This document shows positions 10,765-25,077 of a stretch of 64,000 nucleotides of DNA, piece after piece (the first letter of the stretch is position 1; every line of letters begins with the position of its first letter). Location: positions 1,364,001 to 1,428,000 of the forward strand of contig OZ059897.1 in NCBI GenBank assembly GCA_964057225.1, written 5' to 3'. Under the pieces are notes generated by a model. It was not told where the DNA came from, did not search any database, and saw only the letters and a program-made list of their open reading frames with translations. The DNA comes from Auanema rhodensis. Lineage: Eukaryota > Nematoda > Chromadorea > Rhabditida > Rhabditidae. The position numbers and the translations under genes are program-made.

Positions 10765-13700
10765 ATTTCCCGAAAAATTTCAAGATAATTTTACAAAAAG
10801 TAGATGTTTTTGAATTTCTTTTTTTAAGGCGAAAACGATGGACAATGTTATTCAACGAAAAAATTAATTCTTCAGGGTGAAAATCGAGGATATAAGTGTG
10901 AACTTATATCAATTGATATCTCGGTGCATTTTTAAGCTAGCGCAAATCTGATAACACAGATCGACGCAGCTTAAAAATCCGCATCGAATGCACTATACTA
11001 CATTGAGAAACGCTCAATACAAAAATTATTTATGATTGTTTGAAAAAAGATGCATTAGTGTATGTTGAGTTTCCATGTACACTCAACATTGCTTCCAAAA
11101 ACATTTTGACAAAAATTTTCCCGAAAAATTTCAAGATAATTTTACAAAAACTAGATGTTTTCAGATTCCTTTTTTCAAGGCAAAGACGATGGACAATGTT
11201 ATTCAACGAAAAAATTAATTCTTCAGGGTGAAAATCGAGGATATAAGTGTGAACTTATATCAGTTGATATCTCGGTGAATTTTTAAGCTAACTCAAATCT
11301 GATAACACAGATCGACGCAGCTTAAAAATCCGTTTCGAATGCACTATACTACATTGAGAAACGCTCAATACAAAAATTATTTATGATTGTTTGAAAAAAG
11401 ATGCATTAGTGTATGTTGAGTTTCCATGTACACTCAACATTGCTTCCAAAAACATTTTGACAAAAATTTTCCCGAAAAATTTCAAGATAATTTTACAAAA
11501 ACTAGATGTTTTTAGATTCCTTTTTTCAAGGCAAAGACGATGGACAATGTTATTCAACGAAAAAATTGATTCTTCAGGGTGAAAATCGAGGATATAAGTG
11601 TGAACTTATATCAGTTGATATCTCGGTGCATTTTTAAGCTAACTCAAATCTGATAACACATATCGACGCAGCTTAAAAATCCGCATCGAATGCACTAAAC
11701 TACATTGAAAAACGCTCAATACAAAAATTATTTATGATTGTTTGAAAAAAGATGCATTAGTGTATGTTGAGTTTCCATGTACACTCAACATTGCTTCCAA
11801 AAACATTTTGACAAAAATTTTCCCGAAAAATTTCAAGATAATTTTACAGAAACTAGATGTTTTTAGATTCCTTTTTTCAAGGCAAAGACGATGGACAATG
11901 TTATTCAACAAAAAAATTAATTCTTCAGGGTGAAAATCGAGGATATAAGTGTGAACTTATATCAGTTGATATCTCGGTGAATTTTAAAGCTAACTCAAAT
12001 CTGATAACACAGATCGACGCAGCTTAAAAATCCGTTTCGAATGCACTATACTACATTGAGAAACGCTCAATACAAAAATTATTTATGATTGTTTGAAAAA
12101 AGATGCATTAGTGTATGTTGAGTTTCCATGTACACTCAACATTGCTTCCAAAAACATTTTGACAAAAATTTTCCCGAAAAATTTCAAGATAATTTCACAG
12201 AAACTAGATGTTTTTAGATTCCTTTTTTCAAGGCAAAGACGATGGACAATGTTATTCAACAAAAAAATTAATTCTTCAGGGTGAAAATCGAGGATATAAG
12301 TGTGAACTTATATCAGTTGATATCTCGGTGAATTTTAAAGCTAACTCAAATCTGATAACACAGATCGACGCAGCTTAAAAATCCGTTTCGAATGCACTAT
12401 ACTACATTGAGAAACGCTCAATACAAAAATTATTTATGATTGTTTGAAAAACGATGCATTAGTGTATGTTGAGTTTCCATGTACACTCAACATTGCTTCC
12501 AAAAACATTTTGACAAAAATTTTCCCGAAAAATTTCAAGATAATTTTACAAAAACTAGATGTTTTTAGATTCCTTTTTTTAAGGCGAAAACGATGGACGA
12601 TGTTATTCAACGAAAAAATTAATTCTTCAGGGTGAAAATCGAGGATATAAGTGTGAACTTATATCAGTTGATATCTCGGTGCATTTTTAAGCTAACTCAA
12701 ATCTGATAACACAGATCGACGCAGCTTAAAAATCCGTTTCGAATGCACTATACTACATTGAGAAACGCTCAGTACAAAAATTATTTATGATTGTTTGAAA
12801 AAAGATGCATTAGTGTATGTTGAGTTTCCATGTACACTCAACATTGCTTCCAAAAACATTTTGACAAAAATTTTCCCGAAAAATTTCAAGATAATTTTAC
12901 AAAAACTAGATGTTTTTAGATTCCTTTTTTCAAGGCAAAGACGATGGACAATGTTATTCAACGAAAAAATTAATTCTTCAGGGTGAAAATCGAGGATATA
13001 AGTGTGAACTTATATCAGTTGATATCTCGGTGCATTTTCAAGCTAACTCAAATCTGATAACACAGATCGACGCAGCTTAAAAATCCGTTTCGAATGCACT
13101 ATACTACATTGAGAAACGCTCAATACAAAAATTATTTATGATTGTTTGAAAAAAGATGCATTAGTGTATGTTGAGTTTCCATGTACACTCAACATTGCTT
13201 CCAAAAACATTTAGACAAAAATTTTCCCGAAAAATTTCAAGATAATTTTGCGGAAAGTAGATGTTTTTAGATTTCTTTTCTTAAGGCGAAGACGATGGAC
13301 AATGTTATTCAACGAAAAAATTAATTCTTCAGGGTGAAAATCGAGGATTTAAGTGTGAACTTATATCAGTTGATATCTCGGTGAATTTTTAAGCTAGCGC
13401 AAATCTGATAACACAGATCGACGCAGTTTAAAAATCCGCATCGAATGCATTATACTACATTGGAAAACGCTCAATACAAAAATTATTTATGATTGTTTGA
13501 AAAAAGATGCATTAGTGTATGTTGAGTTTCCATGTACACTCAACATTGCTTCCAAAAACATTTTGACAAAAATTTTCCCGAAAAATTTCAAGATAATTTT
13601 ACAAAAACTAGATGTTTTTAGATTCCTTTTTTCAAGGCAAAGACGATGGACAATGTTATTCAACGAAAAAATTAATTCTTCAGGGTGAAAATCGAGGATA

Positions 13701-14576
13701 TAAGTGTGAACTTATATCAGTTGATATCTCGGTGCATTTTCAAGCTAACTCAAATCTGATAACACAGATCGACGCAGCTTAAAAATCCGTTTCGAATGCA
13801 CTATACTACATTGAGAAACGCTCAATACAAAATTATTTATGATTGTTTGAAAAAAGATGCATTAGTGTATGTTGAGTTTCCATGTACACTCAACATTGCT
13901 TCCAAAAACATTTTGACTAAAATTTTCCCGAAAAATTTCAAGATAATTTTACAAAAACTAGATGTTTTTAGATTCCTTTTTTTAAGGCGAAAACGATGGA
14001 CAATGTTATTCAACGAAAAAATTGATTCTTCAGGGTGAAAATCGAGGATATAAGTGTGAACTTATATCAGTTGATATCTCGGTGCATTTTTAAGCTAACT
14101 CAAATCTGATAACACAGATCGACGCAGCTTAAAAATCCGTTTCGAATGCACTATACTACATTGAGAAACGCTCAATACAAAAATTATTTATGATTGTTTG
14201 AAAAAAGATGCATTAGTGTATGTTGAGTTTCCATGTACACTCAACATTGCTTCCAAAAACATTTTGACAAAAATTTTCCCGAAAAATTTCAAGATAATTT
14301 TACAAAAACTAGATGTTTTTAGATTCCTTTTTTTAAGGCGAAAACGATGGACAATGTTATTCAACGAAAAAATTGATTCTTCAGGGTGAAAATCGAGGAT
14401 ATAAGTGTGAACTTATATCAGTTGATATCTCGGTGCATTTTTAAGCTAACTCAAATCTGATAACACAGATCGACGCAGCTTAAAAATCCGTTTCGAATGC
14501 ACTATACTACATTGAGAAACGCTCAATACAAAAATTATTTATGATTGTTTGAAAAATGATGCATTAGTGTATGTTG
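10765..14576 (+). repeat. 11-monomer segment, first copy of a large tandem duplication
   Basis: The series of variants beginning with GACAAAAAATTTCC (changed base at 10765) includes AATTTCACAGAAAC near 12192 and CTCAGTACAAAAA near 12770, and ends with an AAAATTATTTATG one-base deletion near 13830. It reappears at 14625 and beyond with an offset of 3860 bp. The first copy holds the monomer at 13497, which corresponds to the upstream spacer of 17357 joined to the end of 17708, so it is one monomer shorter than the second. The copy at 13146 has TTTTGACA changed to TTTAGACA. Confidence 0.85.
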
Positions 14577-17500
14577 CGTTTCCATGTACACTCAACATTG
14601 CTTCCAAAAACATTTTGACAAAAAATTTCCCGAAAAATTTCAAGATAATTTTACAAAAAGTAGATGTTTTTGAATTTCTTTTTTTAAGGCGAAAACGATG
14701 GACAATGTTATTCAACGAAAAAATTAATTCTTCAGGGTGAAAATCGAGGATATAAGTGTGAACTTATATCAATTGATATCTCGGTGCATTTTTAAGCTAG
14801 CGCAAATCTGATAACACAGATCGACGCAGCTTAAAAATCCGCATCGAATGCACTATACTACATTGAGAAACGCTCAATACAAAAATTATTTATGATTGTT
14901 TGAAAAAAGATGCATTAGTGTATGTTGAGTTTCCATGTACACTCAACATTGCTTCCAAAAACATTTTGACAAAAATTTTCCCGAAAAATTTCAAGATAAT
15001 TTTACAAAAACTAGATGTTTTCAGATTCCTTTTTTCAAGGCAAAGACGATGGACAATGTTATTCAACGAAAAAATTAATTCTTCAGGGTGAAAATCGAGG
15101 ATATAAGTGTGAACTTATATCAGTTGATATCTCGGTGAATTTTTAAGCTAACTCAAATCTGATAACACAGATCGACGCAGCTTAAAAATCCGTTTCGAAT
15201 GCACTATACTACATTGAGAAACGCTCAATACAAAAATTATTTATGATTGTTTGAAAAAAGATGCATTAGTGTATGTTGAGTTTCCATGTACACTCAACAT
15301 TGCTTCCAAAAACATTTTGACAAAAATTTTCCCGAAAAATTTCAAGATAATTTTACAAAAACTAGATGTTTTTAGATTCCTTTTTTCAAGGCAAAGACGA
15401 TGGACAATGTTATTCAACGAAAAAATTGATTCTTCAGGGTGAAAATCGAGGATATAAGTGTGAACTTATATCAGTTGATATCTCGGTGCATTTTTAAGCT
15501 AACTCAAATCTGATAACACAGATCGACGCAGCTTAAAAATCCGCATCGAATGCACTAAACTACATTGAAAAACGCTCAATACAAAAATTATTTATGATTG
15601 TTTGAAAAAAGATGCATTAGTGTATGTTGAGTTTCCATGTACACTCAACATTGCTTCCAAAAACATTTTGACAAAAATTTTCCCGAAAAATTTCAAGATA
15701 ATTTTACAGAAACTAGATGTTTTTAGATTCCTTTTTTCAAGGCAAAGACGATGGACAATGTTATTCAACAAAAAAATTAATTCTTCAGGCTGAAAATCGA
15801 GGATATAAGTGTGAACTTATATCAGTTGATATCTCGGTGAATTTTAAAGCTAACTCAAATCTGATAACACAGATCGACGCAGCTTAAAAATCCGTTTCGA
15901 ATGCACTATACTACATTGAGAAACGCTCAATACAAAAATTATTTATGATTGTTTGAAAAAAGATGCATTAGTGTATGTTGAGTTTCCATGTACACTCAAC
16001 ATTGCTTCCAAAAACATTTTGACAAAAATTTTCCCGAAAAATTTCAAGATAATTTCACAGAAACTAGATGTTTTTAGATTCCTTTTTTCAAGGCAAAGAC
16101 GATGGACAATGTTATTCAACAAAAAAATTAATTCTTCAGGGTGAAAATCGAGGATATAAGTGTGAACTTATATCAGTTGATATCTCGGTGAATTTTAAAG
16201 CTAACTCAAATCTGATAACACAGATAGACGCAGCTTAAAAATCCGTTTCGAATGCACTATACTACATTGAGAAACGCTCAATACAAAAATTATTTATGAT
16301 TGTTTGAAAAATGATGCATTAGTGTATGTTGAGTTTCCATGTACACTCAACATTGCTTCCAAAAACATTTTGACAAAAATTTTCCCGAAAAATTTCAAGA
16401 TAATTTTACAAAAACTAGATGTTTTTAGATTCCTTTTTTTAAGGCGAAAACGATGGACAATGTTATTCAACGAAAAAATTAATTCTTCAGGGTGAAAATC
16501 GAGGATATAAGTGTGAACTTATATCAGTTGATATCTCGGTGCATTTTTAAGCTAACTCAAATCTGATAACACAGATCGACGCAGCTTAAAAATCCGTTTC
16601 GAATGCACTATACTACATTGAGAAACGCTCAGTACAAAAATTATTTATGATTGTTTGAAAAAAGATGCATTAGTGTATGTTGAGTTTCCATGTACACTCA
16701 ACATTGCTTCCAAAAACATTTTGACAAAAATTTTCCCGAAAAATTTCAAGATAATTTTACAAAAACTAGATGTTTTTAGATTCCTTTTTTCAAGGCAAAG
16801 ACGATGGACAATGTTATTCAACGAAAAAATTAATTCTTCAGGGTGAAAATCGAGGATATAAGTGTGAACTTATATCAGTTGATATCTCGGTGCATTTTCA
16901 AGCTAACTCAAATCTGATAACACAGATCGACGCAGCTTAAAAATCCGTTTCGAATGCACTATACTACATTGAGAAACGCTCAATACAAAAATTATTTATG
17001 ATTGTTTGAAAAAAGATGCATTAGTGTATGTTGAGTTTCCATGTACACTCAACATTGCTTCCAAAAACATTTTGACAAAAATTTTCCCGAAAAATTTCAA
17101 GATAATTTTGCGGAAAGTAGATGTTTTTAGATTTCTTTTCTTAAGGCGAAGACGATGGACAATGTTATTCAACGAAAAAATTAATTCTTCAGGGTGAAAA
17201 TCGAGGATTTAAGTGTGAACTTATATCAGTTGATATCTCGGTGAATTTTTAAGCTAGCGCAAATCTGATAACACAGATCGACGCAGTTTAAAAATCCGCA
17301 TCGAATGCATTATACTACATTGGAAAACGCTCAATACAAAAATTATTTATGATTGTTTGAAAAAAGATGCATTAGTGTATGTTGAGTTTCCATGTACACT
17401 CAACATTGCTTCCAAAAACATTTTGACAAAAATTTTCCCGAAAAATTTCAAGATAATTTTACAAAAACTAGATGTTTTTAGATTCCTTTTTTTAAGGCGA

Positions 17501-18788
17501 AAACGATGGACAATGTTATTCAACGAAAAAATTGATTCTTCAGGGTGAAAATCGAGGATATAAGTGTGAACTTATATCAGTTGATATCTCGGTGCATTTT
17601 TAAGCTAACTCAAATCTGATAACACAGATCGACGCAGCTTAAAAATCCGTTTCGAATGCACTATACTACATTGAGAAACGCTCAATACAAAAATTATTTA
17701 TGATTGTTTGAAAAAAGATGCATTAGTGTATGTTGAGTTTCCATGTACACTCAACATTGCTTCCAAAAACATTTTGACAAAAATTTTCCCGAAAAATTTC
17801 AAGATAATTTTACAAAAACTAGATGTTTTTAGATTCCTTTTTTCAAGGCAAAGACGATGGACAATGTTATTCAACGAAAAAATTAATTCTTCAGGGTGAA
17901 AATCGAGGATATAAGTGTGAACTTATATCAGTTGATATCTCGGTGCATTTTCAAGCTAACTCAAATCTGATAACACAGATCGACGCAGCTTAAAAATCCG
18001 TTTCGAATGCACTATACTACATTGAGAAACGCTCAATACAAAATTATTTATGATTGTTTGAAAAAAGATGCATTAGTGTATGTTGAGTTTCCATGTACAC
18101 TCAACATTGCTTCCAAAAACATTTTGACTAAAATTTTCCCGAAAAATTTCAAGATAATTTTACAAAAACTAGATGTTTTTAGATTCCTTTTTTTAAGGCG
18201 AAAACGATGGACAATGTTATTCAACGAAAAAATTGATTCTTCAGGGTGAAAATCGAGGATATAAGTGTGAACTTATATCAGTTGATATCTCGGTGCATTT
18301 TTAAGCTAACTCAAATCTGATAACACAGATCGACGCAGCTTAAAAATCCGTTTCGAATGCACTATACTACATTGAGAAACGCTCAATACAAAAATTATTT
18401 ATGATTGTTTGAAAAAAGATGCATTAGTGTATGTTGAGTTTCCATGTACACTCAACATTGCTTCCAAAAACATTTTGACAAAAATTTTCCCGAAAAATTT
18501 CAAGATAATTTTACAAAAACTAGATGTTTTTAGATTCCTTTTTTTAAGGCGAAAACGATGGACAATGTTATTCAACGAAAAAATTGATTCTTCAGGGTGA
18601 AAATCGAGGATATAAGTGTGAACTTATATCAGTTGATATCTCGGTGCATTTTTAAGCTAACTCAAATCTGATAACACAGATCGACGCAGCTTAAAAATCC
18701 GTTTCGAATGCACTATACTACATTGAGAAACGCTCAATACAAAAATTATTTATGATTGTTTGAAAAATGATGCATTAGTGTATGTTGC
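14577..18788 (+). repeat. Second copy of the large tandem duplication (about 12 monomers) with its junction monomer
   Basis: The monomer at 14549 starts like the GCG-type copy at 18760 (C at 14577 and 18788) but continues like 10689 (A at 14625 and 10765). It is the chimeric junction expected from an out-of-register tandem duplication, with the join between 14577 and 14625. Downstream, AATTTCACAGAAAC near 16053, CTCAGTACAAAAA near 16630 and the deleted AAAATTATTTATG near 18041 repeat the first copy. After one extra monomer (17357/17708) the offset changes from 3860 to 4211 bp. Confidence 0.85.
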
Positions 18789-20163
18789 GTTTCCATGTAC
18801 ACTCAACATTGCTTCCAAAAACATTTTGACAAAAATTTTCCCGAAAAATTTCAAGATAATTTTACAAAAAGTAGATGTTTTTAGATTTCTTTTTTTAAGG
18901 CAAAGACGATGGACAATGTTATTCAACGAAAAAATTAATTCTTCAGGGTGAAAATCGAGGATATAAGTGTGAACTTATATCAGTTGATATCTCTTTGCAT
19001 TTTTAAGCTAACGCAAATCTGATAACACAGATCGTCGCAGCTTAAAAATCCGCTTCGAATGCACTATACTACATTGAGAAACGCTCAATACAAAAATTAT
19101 TTATGATTGTTTGAAAAAAGATGCATTAGTGTATGTTGAGTTTCCATGTACACTCAACATTGCTTCCAAAAACATTTTGACAAAAATTTTCCCGAAAAAT
19201 TTCAAGATAATTTTACAAAAACTAGATGTTTTTAGATTCCTTTTTTTAAGGCGAAAACGATGGACAATGTTATTCAACGAAAAAATTGATTCTTCAGGGT
19301 GAAAATCGAGGATATAAGTGTGAACTTATATCAGTTGATATCTCGGTGCATTTTTAAGCTAACTCAAATCTGATAACACAGATCGACGCAGCTTAAAAAT
19401 CCGTTTCGAATGCACTATACTACATTGAGAAACGCTCAATACAAAAATTATTTATGATTGTTTGAAAAAAGATGCATTAGTGTATGTTGAGTTTCCATGT
19501 ACACTCAACATTGCTTCCAAAAACATTTTGACAAAAATTTTCCCGAAAAATTTCAAGATAATTTTACAAAAACTAGATGTTTTTAGATTCCTTTTTTCAA
19601 GGCAAAGACGATGGACAATGTTATTCAACGAAAAAATTAATTCTTCAGGGTGAAAATCGAGGATATAAGTGTGAACTTATATCAGTTGATATCTCGGTGC
19701 ATTTTTAAGCTAACTCAAATCTGATAACACAGATCGACGCAGCTTAAAAATCCGTTTCGAATGCACTATACTACATTGAGAAACGCTCAATACAAAAATT
19801 ATTTATGATTGTTTGAAAAATGATGCATTAGTGTATGTTGAGTTTCCATGTACACTCAACATTGCTTCCAAAAACATTTTGACAAAAATTTTCCCGAAAA
19901 ATTTCAAGATAATTTTACAAAAACTAGATGTTTTTAGATTCCTTTTTTTAAGGCGAAAACGATGGACAATGTTATTCAACGAAAAAATTAATTCTTCAGG
20001 GTGAAAATCGAGGATATAAGTGTGAACTTATATCAGTTGATATCTCGGTGCATTTTTAAGCTAACTCAAATCTGATAACACAGATCGACGCAGCTTAAAA
20101 ATCCGTTTCGAATGCACTATACTACATTGAGAAACGCTCAATACAAAAATTATTTATGATTGT
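18760..20163 (+). repeat. Distant copy of the GCG-type block (equivalent of 6127-7530)
   Basis: Four monomers repeat the order seen at 6127, 6478, 6829 and 7180, including the CTCTTTGCAT / GATCGTCGCAG / CCGCTTCG spacer at 18991-19056. The clustered-deletion monomer that follows at 7531 is absent here and a TTCAAGG-type monomer with GATTCTTCAG follows instead. Confidence 0.8.
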
Positions 20164-22269
20164 TTGAAAAAAGATGCATTAGTGTATGTTGAGTTTCCAT
20201 GTACACTCAACATTGCTTCCAAAAACATTTTGACAAAAATTTTCCCGAAAAATTTCAAGATAATTTTACAAAAACTAGATGTTTTTAGATTCCTTTTTTC
20301 AAGGCAAAGACGATGGACAATGTTATTCAACGAAAAAATTGATTCTTCAGGGTGAAAATCGAGGATATAAGTGTGAACTTATATCAGTTGATATCTCGGT
20401 GCATTTTTAAGCTAACTCAAATCTGATAACACAGATCGACGCAGCTTAAAAATCCGCATCGAATGCACTAAACTACATTGAAAAACGCTCAATACAAAAA
20501 TTATTTATGATTGTTTGAAAAATGATGCATTAGTGTATGTTGAGTTTCCAAGTACACTCAACATTGCTTCCAAAAACATTTTGACAAAAATTTTCCCGAA
20601 AAATTTCAAGATAATTTTACAAAAACTAGATGTTTTTAGATTCCTATTTTCAAGGCAAAGACGATGGACAATGTTATTCAACGAAAAAATTAATTCTTCA
20701 GGGTGAAAATCGAGGATATAAGTGTGAACTTATATCAGTTGATATCTCGGTGCATTTTTAAGCTAACTCAATTCTGATAACACAGATCGACGCAGCTTAA
20801 AAATCCGTTTCGAATGCACTATACTACATTGAGAAACGCTCAATACAAAAATTATTTATGATTGTTTGAAAAATGATGCATTAGTGTATGTTGAGTTTCC
20901 ATGTACACTCAACATTGCTTCCAAAAACATTTTGACAAAAATTTTCCCGAAAAATTTCAAGATAATTTTACAAAAACTAGATGTTTTTAGATTCCTTTTT
21001 TTAAGGCGAAGACGATGGACAATGTTATTCAACGAAAAAATTAATTCTTCAGAGTGAAAATCGAGGATATAAGTGTGAACTTATATCAGTTGATATCTCG
21101 GTGCATTTTTAAGCTAACTCAAATCTGATAACACAGATCGACGCAGCTTAAAAATCCGTTTCGAATGCACTATACTACATTGAAAAACGCTCAATACGAA
21201 AATTGTTTATGATTGTTTGAAAAATGATGCATTAGTGTATGTTGAGTTTCCATGTACACTCAACATTGCTTCCAAAAACATTTTGACAAAAATTTTCCCG
21301 AAAAATTTCAAGATAATTTTACAAAAACTAGATGTTTTTAGATTCCTTTTTTCAAGGCAAAGACGATGGACAATGTTATTCAACGAAAAAATTAATTCTT
21401 CAGGGTGAAAATCGAGGATATAAGTGTGAACTTATATCAGTTGATATCTCGGTGCATTTTTAAGCTAACTCAAATCTGATAACACAGATCGACGCAGCTT
21501 AAAAATCCGTTTCGAATGCACTATACTACATTGAGAAACGCTCAATACAAAAATTATTTATGATTGTTTGAAAAATGATGCATTAGTGTATGTTGAGTTT
21601 CCATGTACACTCAACATTGCTTCCAAAAACATTTTGACAAAAATTTTCCCGAAAAATTTCAAGATAATTTTACAAAAACTAGATGTTTTTAGATTCCTTT
21701 TTTTAAGGCGAAAACGATGGACAATGTTATTCAACGAAAAAATTAATTCTTCAGGGTGAAAATCGAGGATATAAGTGTGAACTTATATCAGTTGATATCT
21801 CGGTGCATTTTTAAGCTAACTCAAATCTGATAACACAGATCGACGCAGCTTAAAAATCCGTTTCGAATGCACTATACTACATTGAGAAACGCTCAATACA
21901 AAAATTATTTATGATTGTTTGAAAAAAGATGCATTAGTGTATGTTGAGTTTCCATGTACACTCAACATTGCTTCCAAAAACATTTTGACAAAAATTTTCC
22001 CGAAAAATTTCAAGATAATTTTACAAAAACTAGATGTTTTTAGATTCCTTTTTTCAAGGCAAAGACGATGGACAATGTTATTCAACGAAAAAATTGATTC
22101 TTCAGGGTGAAAATCGAGGATATAAGTGTGAACTTATATCAGTTGATATCTCGGTGCATTTTTAAGCTAACTCAAATCTGATAACACAGATCGACGCAGC
22201 TTAAAAATCCGCATCGAATGCACTAAACTACATTGAAAAACGCTCAATACAAAAATTATTTATGATTGT
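20164..22269 (+). repeat. First copy of a segment repeated 14 monomers downstream
   Basis: The monomer at 20515 has the rare TTTCCAAGTACAC change, followed by a spacer with CTCAATTCTGATA near 20767. Both recur near 25463 and 25682, an offset of 4914 bp (14 monomers). The preceding spacer has CACTAAACTACATTGAAAAAC. The copy at 20866 ends in CAGAGTGA rather than CAGGGTGA. Confidence 0.8.
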
Positions 22270-25077
22270 TTGAAAAAAGATGCATTAGTGTATGTTGAGT
22301 TTCCATGTACACTCAACATTGCTTCCAAAAACATTTTGACAAAAATTTTCCCGAAAAATTTCAAGATAATTTTACAAAAAGTAGATGTTTTTAGATTTCT
22401 TTTTTTAAGGCAAAGACGATGGACAATGTTATTCAACGAAAAAATTAATTCTTCAGGGTGAAAATCGAGGATATAAGTGTGAACTTATATCAGTTGATAT
22501 CTCTTTGCATTTTTAAGCTAACGCAAATCTGATAACACAGATCGTCGCAGCTTAAAAATCCGCTTCGAATGCACTATACTACATTGAGAAACGCTCAATA
22601 CAAAAATTATTTATGATTGTTTGAAAAAAGATGCATTAGTGTATGTTGAGTTTCCATGTACACTCAACATTGCTTCCAAAAACATTTTGACAAAAATTTT
22701 CCCGAAAAATTTCAAGATAATTTTACAAAAACTAGATGTTTTTAGATTCCTTTTTTTAAGGCGAAAACGATGGACAATGTTATTCAACGAAAAAATTGAT
22801 TCTTCAGGGTGAAAATCGAGGATATAAGTGTGAACTTATATCAGTTGATATCTCGGTGCATTTTTAAGCTAACTCAAATCTGATAACACAGATCGACGCA
22901 GCTTAAAAATCCGTTTCGAATGCACTATACTACATTGAGAAACGCTCAATACAAAAATTATTTATGATTGTTTGAAAAAAGATGCATTAGTGTATGTTGA
23001 GTTTCCATGTACACTCAACATTGCTTCCAAAAACATTTTGACAAAAATTTTCCCGAAAAATTTCAAGATAATTTTACAAAAACTAGATGTTTTTAGATTC
23101 CTTTTTTCAAGGCAAAGACGATGGACAATGTTATTCAACGAAAAAATTAATTCTTCAGGGTGAAAATCGAGGATATAAGTGTGAACTTATATCAGTTGAT
23201 ATCTCGGTGCATTTTTAAGCTAACTCAAATCTGATAACACAGATCGACGCAGCTTAAAAATCCGTTTCGAATGCATTATACTACATTGAGAAACGCTCAA
23301 TACAAAAATTATTTATGATTGTTTGAAAAATGATGCATTAGTGTATGTTGAGTTTCCATGTACACTCAACATTGCTTCCAAAAACATTTTGACAAAAATT
23401 TTCCCGAAAAATTTCAAGATAATTTTACAAAAACTAGATGTTTTTAGATTCCTTTTTTTAAGGCAAAGACGATGGACAATGTTATTCAACGAAAAAATTG
23501 ATTCTTCAGGGTGAAAATCGAGGATATAAGTGTGAACTTATATCAGTTGATATCTCGGTGCATTTTTAAGCTAACTCGAATCTGATAACACAGATCGACG
23601 CAGCTTAAAAATCCGTTTCGAATGCACTATACTACATTGAGAAACGCTCAATACAAAAATTATTTATGATTGTTTGAAAAAAGATGCATTAGTGTATGTT
23701 GAGTTTCCATGTACACTCAACATTGCTTCCAAAAACATTTTGACAAAAATTTTCCCGAAAAATTTCAAGATAATTTTACAAAAACTAGATGTTTTTAGAT
23801 TCCTTTTTTCAAGGCAAAGACGATGGACAATGTTATTCAACGAAAAAATTAATTCTTCAGGGTGAAAATCGAGGATATAAGTGTGAACTTATATCAGTTG
23901 ATATCTCGGTGCATTTTTAAGCTAACTCAAATCTGATAACACAGATCGACGCAGCTTGAAAATCCGTTTCGAATGCACTATACTACATTGAGAAACGCTC
24001 AATACAAAAATTATTTATGATTGTTTGAAAAATGATGCATTAGTGTATGTTGAGTTTCCATGTACACTCAACATTGCTTCCAAAAACATTTTGACAAAAA
24101 TTTTCCCGAAAAATTTCAAGATAATTTTACAAAAACTAGATGTTTTTAGATTCCTTTTTTTAAGGCGAAAACGATGGACAATGTTATTCAACGAAAAAAT
24201 TAATTCTTCAGGGTGAAAATCGAGGATATAAGTGTGAACTTATATCAGTTGATATCTCGGTGCATTTTTAAGCTAACTCAAATCTGATAACACAGATCGA
24301 CGCAGCTTAAAAATCCGTTTCGAATGCACTATACTACATTGAGAAACGCTCAATACAAAAATTATTTATGATTGTTTGAAAAAAGATGCATTAGTGTATG
24401 TTGAGTTTCCATGTACACTCAACATTGCTTCCAAAAACATTTTGACAAAAATTTTCCCGAAAAATTTCAAGATAATTTTACAAAAACTAGATGTTTTTAG
24501 ATTTCTTTTTTCAAGGCAAAGACGATGGACAATGTTATTCAACGAAAAAATTGATTCTTCAGGGTGAAAATCGAGGATATAAGTGTGAACTTATATCAGT
24601 TGATATCTCGGTGCATTTTTAAGCTAACTCAAATCTGATAACACAGATCGACGCAGCTTAAAAATCCGTTTCGAATGCACTATACTACATTGAGAAACGC
24701 TCAATACAAAAATTATTTATGATTGTTTGAAAAAAGATGCATTAGTGTATGTTGAGTTTCCATGTACACTCAACATTGCTTCCAAAAACATTTTGACAAA
24801 AATTTTCCCGAAAAATTTCAAGATAATTTTACAAAAACTAGATGTTTTTAGATTCCTTTTTTTAAGGCGAAAACGATGGACAATGTTATTCAACGAAAAA
24901 ATTAATTCTTCAGGGTGAAAATCGAGGATATAAGTGTGAACTTATATCAGTTGATATCTCGGTGCATTTTTAAGCTAACTCAAATCTGATAACACAGATC
25001 GACGCAGCTTAAAAATCCGTTTCGAATGCACTATACTACATTGAGAAACGCTCAATACAAAAATTATTTATGATTGT
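22270..25077 (+). repeat. Hybrid GCG-block copy and intervening monomers
   Basis: The monomer at 22270 ends like the GCG-type monomers and is followed by their diagnostic CTCTTTGCAT spacer at 22501, but its start is of the ordinary AAAAAAG / GAG type. It is therefore a mosaic of two monomer types. The next monomers (22621, 22972, 23323) repeat the order at 3671, 4022 and 4373. The rest alternates TTCAAGG and TTTAAGG types without new markers. Confidence 0.7.

Noticed and set aside
13796-18249. Longer 80-codon frames at 13796-14038 and 18007-18249
   Set aside because: Each results from the same 1-bp deletion in an A run just before the usual frame, which joins spacer sequence to it. They are duplicate copies of one lesion.
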